A DNA stretch of 9,338 bases from Tannerella sp. (GTDB lineage: Bacteria; Bacteroidota; Bacteroidia; Bacteroidales; Tannerellaceae), in contig JAITDQ010000262.1 in the NCBI GenBank assembly GCA_031282485.1, forward strand, positions 1 through 9,338. Direction: 5' to 3'. Numbering within the stretch: the stretch's first letter is position 1; every line of letters starts with the position of its first letter. The notes beneath the pieces were generated by a model. That model was not told where the DNA came from. It saw only the letters and a program-made list of their open reading frames with translations, and searched no databases. The position numbers were made by a program, and so were the translations under genes. Below are positions 1-6,283 of the stretch, in pieces.

Positions 1-2
1 CC

Positions 3-557
3 TACAAAGACGAATATGTATTCCACAACATCAAGATAAACGGCAAAAAAAGTAATATCTACTCCACGTCGGCAGATGCACTGGCCGTACACAGGGTTAA
101 AAGCGGCGAAACATTAAGCCACATAGCCCGCCGGTACGGCACAACCGTCGCAGAATTATGCCGCCTTAACGGTATTTCGCAGACGTCAACACTCTCTGTC
201 GGACAAGCTATACAGTTCCGGGCAAAACAGGTGACGGTAGAAGCCTCGTCAAACGCAATTAAGGACACGCCTTCGGCCACGCCAACCCCGTCGGCAAAAC
301 AGAACGCGCCACAAACTCCGGCCGCGAACGCTACTCCGGCTGCAAATGCCACTCCGCCTGTAAACAAAAAAATAGAAGTCCCCATTCCCCCAGCCGACGA
401 ATCATCCGACGGCGTAGTATATCACATCATCAAGTCAGGCGATACATTATTTTTATTGTCCCAAAAATACGGCGTAAGCGTTGAAAAACTGTGCGAACTG
501 AATAATATAACCCAAAATACAATTATGAAGATAGGCCAGAAAATCCGCTGCTCGTAA
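3..557 (+). CDS. LysM-repeat cell-wall protein, C-terminal part (5' truncated by window edge)
   Basis: The open frame enters from the left edge and ends at TAA 555-557, so only the last 184 residues are visible. Two LysM peptidoglycan-binding modules can be read. The first spans about 87-218 (starts VHRVKSGETLSHIARRYG) and the second about 417-554 (starts VYHIIKSGDTLFLLSQKYG). They are joined by a Pro/Ala/Thr-rich linker (about 237-400) that contains a tandem 6-residue unit, AANATP. LysM modules bind the GlcNAc-containing glycan backbone, so the protein probably acts in the periplasm or on the envelope. In Bacteroidales such tails usually follow a peptidoglycan hydrolase domain (M23 peptidase or glucosaminidase), but that part lies outside the window, so the enzyme class is not known. 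The Met at 231 falls inside the linker and is not the real start. Confidence 0.9.
   Translation, partial: YKDEYVFHNIKINGKKSNIYSTSADALAVHRVKSGETLSHIARRYGTTVAELCRLNGISQTSTLSVGQAIQFRAKQVTVEASSNAIKDTPSATPTPSAKQNAPQTPAANATPAANATPPVNKKIEVPIPPADESSDGVVYHIIKSGDTLFLLSQKYGVSVEKLCELNNITQNTIMKIGQKIRCS
321..356 (+). repeat. Tandem 18-bp repeat encoding AANATP twice in the LysM linker
   Basis: Two adjacent 18-bp units (321-338 and 339-356) encode the same six residues, AANATP. Four of the six codons differ between the units, all synonymously (gcc/gct, gcg/gca, aac/aat, gct/gcc). The peptide is conserved while the DNA has diverged, so the duplication is not very recent. It forms part of a flexible spacer between the LysM modules. 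Confidence 0.75.
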
Positions 558-660
558 ATCTTCATTACCGTATTCCTGAAATAAAAATTTCAGCTTGCAC
601 GGTCTTCAACCGGAAATCGAAGGCCGGCGGCGCTCCGGTCGTAAAAATAAACAAATTTTT

Positions 661-691
661 TTTGTATTACTCCCGGCTTGCATTATCTTTG
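661..691 (+). promoter_or_regulatory. Bacteroidota-type promoter for the DUF1599-DoxX-tpiA genes
   Basis: A -33 TTTG lies at 661-664 and a -7 TATCTTTG (TAnnTTTG) at 684-691, with a 19-bp spacer. This matches the consensus used by the primary sigma factor of Bacteroidota. Transcription would start near 698, about 15 bases before the ATG at 713. The preceding 558-660 contains a 7+4+7 hairpin (576-593) and a T run at 656-663. The promoter also argues against the upstream TTG codon at 662 being the start of the next gene, because that codon would lie upstream of the transcript. Confidence 0.75.
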
Positions 692-712
692 TGCTCAATT
701 AATAAAAAAATC

Positions 713-1288
713 ATGGCAGATACGAAAGAACAATTTGAGGAGGTTATCAAGCTGTGTCGCGAAATATTTGAGAGAAAACTTAAAGACTATGGCCCTTCTT
801 GGCGTATTATGCGCCCCGAATCCATAACAGACCAGATGCTCATAAAGGCTAAACGCATACGAAGCCTCGAGATAAAAAAGGAACACAGAATCAATGAAGG
901 AATAAAACCCGAATTTATCGGTATTGTGAACTATGGCATCATCGGACTTATACAGCTGGAACTCGGCTTCTCGGACGACGTGGATATCACGGCCGAAGAA
1001 GCCATAAAACTGTACGACAGGCTCATAACCGCAACAAAAGAGCTTATGTACGCGAAAAATCACGATTACGACGAGGCTTGGCGCCTGATGAGGATAAGCT
1101 CGTACACCGACTTGATCCTGACGAAGTTGAACCGCGTCAAGGAAATTGAAAACAATGAAGGAATGGTCGCCGTCTCCGAAGGCATTGATTCAAATTACAA
1201 AGACATGGTTAATTACGCTTTGTTCGGATTGATTAAACTGACTTGTGAACAGGAATCATCAAATAAAATTATTACCGAAAACATGTAA
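713..1288 (+). CDS. DUF1599 (Nmad1, nucleotide modification associated domain 1) protein, two tandem copies
   Basis: This is a 191-residue, mostly helical, soluble protein starting at ATG 713 (MADTKEQ). An upstream in-frame TTG at 662 was rejected because it overlaps the promoter -33 box. The protein is an internal duplication. K24-D25-Y26...W30-R31-x-M33-R34 recurs as H118-D119-Y120...W124-R125-x-M127-R128. E62-G63 recurs as E156-G157, and V72-N73-Y74...GLIQL as V166-N167-Y168...GLIKL. Every pair is exactly 94 residues apart with no gap. I assign it to DUF1599, named nucleotide modification associated domain 1, by recognising these motifs. Its biochemical role is not established. It is the first gene of an apparent operon, and the next gene starts 5 bp after its stop. 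Neighbours include tpiA and folE, the latter a nucleotide-using enzyme. Confidence 0.8.
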   Translation: MADTKEQFEEVIKLCREIFERKLKDYGPSWRIMRPESITDQMLIKAKRIRSLEIKKEHRINEGIKPEFIGIVNYGIIGLIQLELGFSDDVDITAEEAIKLYDRLITATKELMYAKNHDYDEAWRLMRISSYTDLILTKLNRVKEIENNEGMVAVSEGIDSNYKDMVNYALFGLIKLTCEQESSNKIITENM

Positions 1289-1293
1289 ACTTT

Positions 1294-2553
1294 ATGAAAT
1301 CAGCAGACTGTCGAAAAATCATTACCGAAATATGCCGCGTAATACTTGGAGCAACCTTTATATTTTCCGGAACCGTAAAAGCGATTGACCCCGTAGGGGG
1401 CGGTATAAAGATAGAAGACTACTTCGGCGCTTTCGGCCTTACCGCTCTTAATCCGGTCGCAATATGGATTGCCGTGAACCTGTCCGCCTTCGAATTTATG
1501 CTGGGGGTATGCATCCTCATGGCCGTCTATCGCAAACTGACAACGATATGCATGCTCACATTCATGTCGTTCATGACGCTGCTCACCCTGTACCTCGCAA
1601 TATTCAATCCCGTACACGATTGCGGATGTTTCGGCGACGCTTTCATCCTGACAAACTGGCAAACGTTTTTCAAAAATTTCCTGATTCTCCTCCCGGCATC
1701 CGTCATGACGTTTATTTATCATACGCGGATGACGCCGGCGTATACTTATAAAGCCTACTGGTTTGTCGTTCTTTTCGCATACCTGTTTCCCGCAGGGTTC
1801 TCATATTACAATTACAGTCATCTGCCGGTAGAAGATTTCCGTCCTTACAAAATCGGAGCGAATATCCCCGAACTCATGTCGTTCCCGGAAGGTGCGAAAC
1901 AGGACGAATATCAATATATCTATGAGAAAAACGGAGAGAAAAAAGCTTTTACGCCCGAATCCGCTCCCGCAGGCGACTCTACATGGACTTATGTTGAAGC
2001 CAAACTCGTCAAACCGGGATATGTTCCGCCCGTAACCTCATTCGAATTATACAACGACATGGGCGATAACATTGCCGAAGACATCCTGTCGGCAGAAAAC
2101 GGCGTCTTTCTCCTCATCTCCGCCAGACTTGAAAAAGCAAGCGACAAAAAAGTAGATGAAATAAACAACATATACGATTACGCGCAGGAACATCATATCC
2201 TGTTCTACTGCGTCACAAGTTCTGCGGAAGAAGCTGTCAAAACGTGGATAAACAACACCGGCGCCGAATATCCGTTCCTGAAGGCCGACGATGTAACCCT
2301 GAAAACAGTCATACGCGCCAATCCGGGACTTGTTTTAATAAAATCCGGTACGATTCTGGAAAAATGGCACTACAACGATATCCCTTCCGAAGACGAGGCA
2401 AACGCTGTAATAGACAGGCTTCTCAATTCGCCGGACAAAAAATCGGGAAAAGAAAATTCTCCCTGGACATGGATAATAAGTTGCTTTACATTACCTTTGC
2501 TGCTCGTTTGGATATACGATTATCTGCGTAACAGGAGGAAATTAAACAAATAA
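1294..2553 (+). CDS. BT_3928-type DoxX/MauE-like membrane protein with degenerate thioredoxin-like C-terminal domain
   Basis: This is a 419-residue inner-membrane protein. The N-terminal part has about five hydrophobic segments (roughly 8-30, 53-78, 84-105, 128-143, 154-171) and fits the DoxX/MauE family, including the typical loop motif C110-G-C112-F-G-D near the end of segment 3. Residues about 250-378 look like a thioredoxin-type domain: an alternating hydrophobic strand (GVFLLISARLE), a helix, then a strand with a candidate cis-Pro (N343-P344-G345) followed by LVLIKSGTI. There is no CxxC active site in that domain. A last hydrophobic segment (about 391-411) and a basic tail (RNRRKLNK) anchor the C-terminus. 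DoxX/MauE relatives feed electrons or support disulfide and quinone chemistry, and the CGC pair could be the redox-active part here. The protein is translated 5 bp after DUF1599 and 29 bp before tpiA. Its exact function is unknown. Confidence 0.8.
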   Translation: MKSADCRKIITEICRVILGATFIFSGTVKAIDPVGGGIKIEDYFGAFGLTALNPVAIWIAVNLSAFEFMLGVCILMAVYRKLTTICMLTFMSFMTLLTLYLAIFNPVHDCGCFGDAFILTNWQTFFKNFLILLPASVMTFIYHTRMTPAYTYKAYWFVVLFAYLFPAGFSYYNYSHLPVEDFRPYKIGANIPELMSFPEGAKQDEYQYIYEKNGEKKAFTPESAPAGDSTWTYVEAKLVKPGYVPPVTSFELYNDMGDNIAEDILSAENGVFLLISARLEKASDKKVDEINNIYDYAQEHHILFYCVTSSAEEAVKTWINNTGAEYPFLKADDVTLKTVIRANPGLVLIKSGTILEKWHYNDIPSEDEANAVIDRLLNSPDKKSGKENSPWTWIISCFTLPLLLVWIYDYLRNRRKLNK

Positions 2554-2582
2554 ACATAAATACCTTTTAAATAATTAAGAAA

Positions 2583-3344
2583 ATGAGAAAGAATATTGTA
2601 GCAGGAAACTGGAAAATGAACACGACCCTCGCCGAGGGAATAGCGCTGGCAGAAGGATTAAACAACGCGTTGAAGGGCAAAACAACAAACTGTGATGTTG
2701 TCATCGGGACGCCTTTTACACACCTCGCAAGCATCGTTGCAAAGATTGACGCAACCAAAATCGGCGTGGCTGCCGAAAACTGTGCGGATAAGGAAAAAGG
2801 CGCGTATACCGGCGAAGTATCCGCCGCCATGGTCGCTTCCACAGGAGCCAAATACGTTATATTAGGCCATTCCGAACGTCGCGCTTACTATCACGAAACG
2901 CCCGGAATACTGAAAGAAAAAGTCAAACTGGCTTTGGCAAACGGCCTCACCCCGATCTTCTGTATCGGCGAAGTTCTTGAAGAACGCGAAGCAGGCAAAC
3001 ATTTCGAGGTTGTCGACGAACAGATAAAGCAGTCGCTTTTTGACCTGTCCGCCGAAGATTTCGGCAAATTAGTGCTGGCCTACGAGCCTGTGTGGGCTAT
3101 CGGAACCGGCAGAACGGCAACCGCAGCGCAGGCGCAGGAAATGCACGCCGTCATCCGTAAAACGATTGCAGCAAAATACGGCGAAAAGGTTGCTGACAAT
3201 ACCTCCATATTATATGGCGGTAGCTGTAATGCCGATAATGCAAAGGAACTTTTCTCCAACCCCGATGTCGACGGCGGACTCATTGGCGGAGCATCGCTGG
3301 GTGTGGAAAAATTCATGCCGATAATTGAAGCTTTTGATAAATAA
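2583..3344 (+). CDS. tpiA: Triosephosphate isomerase
   Basis: TpiA interconverts dihydroxyacetone phosphate and glyceraldehyde 3-phosphate in cytoplasmic glycolysis and gluconeogenesis. The 253-residue length is normal for a bacterial TIM barrel. Key residues are all present: N9 and K11 in AGNWKMN, electrophile H96 in [10 protein letters not shown]127, catalytic base E168 in [15 protein letters not shown] (the second half is the mobile loop 6), and the phosphate-binding YGGSCNADN (211-219) and GGASL (235-239). The usual YGGSV is YGGSC here. The start is ATG 2583, preceded by an AT-rich stretch without a Shine-Dalgarno box. The gene is the third in a row from the promoter at 661 and is closed by a terminator just downstream. 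Confidence 0.98.
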   Translation: MRKNIVAGNWKMNTTLAEGIALAEGLNNALKGKTTNCDVVIGTPFTHLASIVAKIDATKIGVAAENCADKEKGAYTGEVSAAMVASTGAKYVILGHSERRAYYHETPGILKEKVKLALANGLTPIFCIGEVLEEREAGKHFEVVDEQIKQSLFDLSAEDFGKLVLAYEPVWAIGTGRTATAAQAQEMHAVIRKTIAAKYGEKVADNTSILYGGSCNADNAKELFSNPDVDGGLIGGASLGVEKFMPIIEAFDK

Positions 3345-3357
3345 AATACATCACAAC

Positions 3358-3397
3358 CTGCCCTCCGGTATCTTCTTGCGAGGGCAGTTTTTTATTT
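3358..3397 (+). terminator. Rho-independent terminator after tpiA
   Basis: An 8-bp perfect stem (CTGCCCTC at 3358-3365 with GAGGGCAG at 3380-3387) encloses a 14-base loop and is followed at once by TTTTTTATTT. This is a standard intrinsic terminator 13 bp past the tpiA stop. No Bacteroidota promoter motif is visible between it and the next gene at 3427, so the SPOR-folE pair may depend on partial read-through or on a promoter I cannot recognise. Confidence 0.85.
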
Positions 3398-3405
3398 AAT
3401 ATAAC

Positions 3406-3411
3406 AGGAGG
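3406..3411 (+). promoter_or_regulatory. AGGAGG Shine-Dalgarno-like site upstream of the SPOR gene
   Basis: A perfect AGGAGG stands 15 bases before the ATG at 3427, separated by TTTTTTAACTGCATT. Strong Shine-Dalgarno boxes are uncommon in Bacteroidota, and 15 bases is longer than the usual 5-9. No in-frame ATG, GTG or TTG lies in between, so the ATG at 3427 remains the best start. The site may be fortuitous. Confidence 0.4.
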
Positions 3412-3426
3412 TTTTTTAACTGCATT

Positions 3427-3930
3427 ATGATACACAGATTTCTTTTCATATTATTTTCTACGTCCGTTATGATAATAACCGGAAACGGGTCGTTATACGC
3501 CCAGTTTCCGCAATTTTCAATCTTCGATTCATTTGAAAGACCCGTGAATCCGGGCGAAGGAACGGTTATAATTCATCAGTCCGAATCATTAAGACAGCTT
3601 GTAGGTACGCGTATAGACAGCGAAAACATAGATGTAATAAACGGAAAAACATACCTTATCACCCAGGGATACCGGATACAGGTTTATTCCGGAAACAATC
3701 CGCGGACATCAAGAGGAGAAGCCGTAGAAAAACAGGCTAAAATAAAGGAATTGTATCCCGACGTCGAAGCCTACATAACCTACAGGGCGCCATTCTGGAT
3801 ACTTCACGTAGGCGACTATCGTTCCTACGAGGAAGCGTTGTATATGCACCGCAACCTGAGAGCGGTTTTCCCGCAAAATAAAAACGAAATAAAAATTATT
3901 GAAGATGACATCCGGTTGCTTCTAAACTAA
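3427..3930 (+). CDS. Secreted SPOR-domain protein
   Basis: This 167-residue protein has a Sec signal peptide: hydrophobic core about residues 5-20, likely cleavage after SLYA25 to leave a mature start at Q26. The C-terminal part (about 81-160) reads as a SPOR domain: [10 protein letters not shown] as first strand, a helix ([17 protein letters not shown]), the [17 protein letters not shown] turn, and a second helix ending near the C-terminus. SPOR domains bind glycan strands stripped of stem peptides, usually at division sites, so a periplasmic role linked to peptidoglycan is likely. There is no membrane anchor after cleavage and no enzyme domain. It is 8 bp from folE and probably cotranscribed with it. 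Its partner and precise role are not known. Confidence 0.85.
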   Translation: MIHRFLFILFSTSVMIITGNGSLYAQFPQFSIFDSFERPVNPGEGTVIIHQSESLRQLVGTRIDSENIDVINGKTYLITQGYRIQVYSGNNPRTSRGEAVEKQAKIKELYPDVEAYITYRAPFWILHVGDYRSYEEALYMHRNLRAVFPQNKNEIKIIEDDIRLLLN

Positions 3931-3938
3931 CCCGACAG

Positions 3939-4514
3939 ATGAAACATATCTCTCCCGAAATAACGCAAACACTGTCCGGGCATTACCGGGAAATCATCCG
4001 CCTGCTGGGAGAAAATCCCGACCGTGAGGGGCTGAAGAAATCCCCTGAAAGAGTTGCCAAAGCCATGCAGTTCATGTTGCAGGGGTATGACCGCGATCCC
4101 GTGGAAGTGCTCAAGTCCGCCATGTTCCTTGAAGAAGATTATAAGCAGATGGTGATTGTGAAAGATATTGATTTCTTCTCGCTTTGCGAACATCACATGC
4201 TGCCGTTTTTCGGCAAGGTGCATGTCGCGTATATACCCCGCAAATACATCACCGGCCTGAGCAAAATCCCGCGTGTCGTAGATATTTTCGCCCGCAGGCT
4301 CCAGATTCAGGAGCGGATGACGCTGCAAATAAAGGAATGTATACAGAATACGCTGAATCCGTTAGGCGTAATGGTCGTTATCGAAGCCCAGCACATGTGC
4401 ATGCAGATGCGCGGAGTAGAAAAACAAAACTCATTGACAACAACTTCGGACTTTACCGGTTCTTTCCAACAGGCAAAAACACGGGAAGAATTTATGAACC
4501 TGATCAAAAAATAA
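3939..4514 (+). CDS. folE: GTP cyclohydrolase I
   Basis: FolE converts GTP to 7,8-dihydroneopterin triphosphate plus formate, the first step towards tetrahydrofolate and also a feeder of 7-deazaguanine (queuosine) synthesis. The 191-residue length is typical. The zinc ligands are visible: C83 and H86 in [21 protein letters not shown] and C154 in [11 protein letters not shown]. The [18 protein letters not shown] segment (residues 105-122) and [14 protein letters not shown] (163-176) are also characteristic. The N-terminal helices ([30 protein letters not shown]) are standard. The start is ATG 3939, 8 bp after the SPOR gene, which points to one transcript. It converges with murQ, and the 65-bp gap between them has no convincing terminator. 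Confidence 0.97.
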   Translation: MKHISPEITQTLSGHYREIIRLLGENPDREGLKKSPERVAKAMQFMLQGYDRDPVEVLKSAMFLEEDYKQMVIVKDIDFFSLCEHHMLPFFGKVHVAYIPRKYITGLSKIPRVVDIFARRLQIQERMTLQIKECIQNTLNPLGVMVVIEAQHMCMQMRGVEKQNSLTTTSDFTGSFQQAKTREEFMNLIKK

Positions 4515-4579
4515 TATCCCGCATATCCATTCAATTTCTTCCATCCGGCAATCGATGTCTTCACCGGAATACTAACCAG

Positions 4580-5395
4580 CTAACCATTAACATAAGCATC
4601 CAATGCTTTCTTCACCGATCCGTGAAGCGTTAGTAATGATTTTGCATGTTCGTAATCAATGCCCAATTTGCCGACAATCATGCGTGTGCCGCGGTCGATT
4701 AACTTTTGGTTTGTCAGCTGCATGTTAACCATTCGGTTTCCTTCTACGCGACCCAGTTTTATCATAACCGATGTAGATATCATGTTAAGAACCATTTTCT
4801 GTGCCGTGCCGGATTTCATTCGTGAACTGCCGGTTACAAATTCCGGCCCTACAATAATTTCTACCGGGATATCCGCCTCGGCAGCCACAGGTGAACCGGG
4901 ATTCGCTGTTATACAGCCCGTAAGTATGCCGTGCGCACGCGCCGCTCGCAATGCGCCGCTCACATACGGGGTCGTTCCCGAAGCGGCAATACCGATTACC
5001 GTGTCGTTATTATTTATGTGATACCCGACAAGTTCCTGCCAGCCCTTTTCGGGATCGTCCTCCGCTTTTTCTACCGGCAAACGCAAGGCTTTGTCCCCGC
5101 CGGCTATCAAACCGATGATCCATGCAGGAGGCATACCGAATGTGGGAGGTACTTCGGATGCATCGAGCACTCCAAGACGCCCGCTCGTGCCTGCCCCGAT
5201 ATAAAAGATACGCCCGCCCCGGCGCATACGGACGACAATCCGTTCCACCAGCTCCTCTATCCGGGGAATGGCTTCGCGCACAGCAACAGCCACCTTGCGG
5301 TCTTCTTCATTCATACATTCGAGCAGTTCGCGAACGGACTTTTTCTCAAGGTTATCGTATAAGGAAGGCTCTTCGGTTATCTTTCTAAAAGTCAT
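4580..5395 (-). CDS. murQ: N-acetylmuramic acid 6-phosphate etherase
   Basis: MurQ cleaves the D-lactyl ether of MurNAc-6-phosphate to give GlcNAc-6-phosphate and D-lactate, letting recovered cell-wall sugar enter amino-sugar metabolism. The 271-residue protein has the SIS sugar-phosphate isomerase fold with YIGAGTSGRLGVLDASEVPPTFG (residues 65-87). E81 in DASE and E112 in AEDD match the catalytic pair of E. coli MurQ (E83 and E114) with the same 31-residue spacing. Other family blocks are GIAASGTTPYV, ANPGSP and VTGSSRMKSGTAQK. At 271 residues it is slightly shorter than the roughly 300 of E. coli, missing part of the C-terminal helical region. It is the last gene of murT-murK-murQ, 9 bp after murK. 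Confidence 0.96.
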   Translation of the reverse strand: MTFRKITEEPSLYDNLEKKSVRELLECMNEEDRKVAVAVREAIPRIEELVERIVVRMRRGGRIFYIGAGTSGRLGVLDASEVPPTFGMPPAWIIGLIAGGDKALRLPVEKAEDDPEKGWQELVGYHINNNDTVIGIAASGTTPYVSGALRAARAHGILTGCITANPGSPVAAEADIPVEIIVGPEFVTGSSRMKSGTAQKMVLNMISTSVMIKLGRVEGNRMVNMQLTNQKLIDRGTRMIVGKLGIDYEHAKSLLTLHGSVKKALDAYVNG

Positions 5396-5404
5396 ATATT
5401 AAAT

Positions 5405-6265
5405 TTAATCTTCAACATAATAATCAATCAGTCCTTTCATCGGATTTTTTATGATTTTACCGGTACGCAGACCTGCCGATTCAACCGTTTCCTTCAGTAT
5501 TTCCCTGTATTGATACGCTATTGAGCCGACAAAATTGACGGGATATTCCTTACGGTCATATTGCATGACATTGCGCATAATAAAAGATTTGAAGGCATTA
5601 ACTAAGATGAGGCGTATTTCCGGTTTGTCCATATTTTCATATAAAAAAGGAGAGAAACCGGCGAGAAAACGGTTCGGGAAAGGTTGTTTATAAACATGAT
5701 CCAGTATGTCCGCCTGCGTCATGGGGAAACGCTCATAGAATGTATCCCTCAACGGTTTGGGCAAAATCTCCTTTAATACGTCGCCGACCAGTATGCGTCC
5801 CAGCATCACGCCACCGCCTTCATCGCCGAGAATATATCCTAAGGGAGGAATGTTTTTTACGATCTTTTTGCCGTCATAAAGGCAGGAATTTGAACCGGTA
5901 CCCAGTATGCAGGCAATACCGGCTTCATTTCCGCAGGTGCTGTGCGCCGCGGCAAGCAGATCGGAAAAGACATTAATCTCGCGGGCGGGTATGCATGAAG
6001 CGATTGCCTCCCGCATTATTTCAACCTTGTCAAAAACGCAGCCGGCGCCGTAGAAATGTACCTTATCAATGGAAACGCTATCCACGGGAAAGGGTTTTAT
6101 CCCGCGAAACACGACGTTTTCTATTTCCTTTTGTATATCTTCATACGATTGAAAATACGGGTTCAGCCCTTTTGTAGATACGGACCCAAGAACCGTACTC
6201 CCTCTGGCGATAAGCCAGTCGGTTTTTGTAGTTCCGCTATCAACAATTAACTTTGTATGTGACAT
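5405..6265 (-). CDS. murK: BadF/ASKHA-family amino-sugar kinase, probable MurNAc kinase
   Basis: This 286-residue protein has the ASKHA ATPase signatures of the BadF/BadG and N-acetylglucosamine kinase family. The phosphate-1 loop is D9-S-G-T-T-K-T-D-W. FYGAGC (71-76) follows, and the likely catalytic Asp is D102 in SDLLAAAH. Phosphate-2 is GTGSNS (122-127), then comes GDEGGG (147-152), and the adenosine-site motif is FVGSIA (245-250). Position between a symporter and MurQ argues that it makes MurNAc-6-phosphate, as reported for the murT-murK-murQ set of Tannerella forsythia, although GlcNAc may also be a substrate. It lies 18 bp after murT and 9 bp before murQ, clearly one operon. A full-length paralogue with altered nucleotide motifs is encoded at 7924-8781. 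The sugar specificity is inferred, not read from residues. Confidence 0.88.
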   Translation of the reverse strand: MSHTKLIVDSGTTKTDWLIARGSTVLGSVSTKGLNPYFQSYEDIQKEIENVVFRGIKPFPVDSVSIDKVHFYGAGCVFDKVEIMREAIASCIPAREINVFSDLLAAAHSTCGNEAGIACILGTGSNSCLYDGKKIVKNIPPLGYILGDEGGGVMLGRILVGDVLKEILPKPLRDTFYERFPMTQADILDHVYKQPFPNRFLAGFSPFLYENMDKPEIRLILVNAFKSFIMRNVMQYDRKEYPVNFVGSIAYQYREILKETVESAGLRTGKIIKNPMKGLIDYYVED

Positions 6266-6283
6266 AAATGAAGTATTAATATT

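Noticed and set aside
59..385. 108-residue frame on the - strand, Gly/Ala/Val-rich
   Set aside because: It is the antisense of the LysM repeats and their Pro/Ala/Thr linker. The low-complexity composition comes from the linker.
576..593. CTGAAAT-AAAA-ATTTCAG hairpin as the terminator of the LysM gene
   Set aside because: The stem is perfect but AT-rich and is followed by CTTGCACGG, not a T run. It is mentioned only with the promoter region.
662..712. Upstream TTG start that would lengthen the DUF1599 protein by 17 residues
   Set aside because: The codon overlaps the -33 TTTG of a good Bacteroidota promoter, so it would not be in the transcript. ATG 713 gives a normal N-terminus.
695..1722. 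Two long - strand frames (122 and 140 residues) opposite DUF1599 and the DoxX-like gene
   Set aside because: They lie entirely opposite recognised genes, have no family features and no promoter.
4544..4568. TCCGG...CCGGA hairpin between folE and murQ as a shared terminator
   Set aside because: Only 5-bp arms with a 15-base loop and no T run on either strand.
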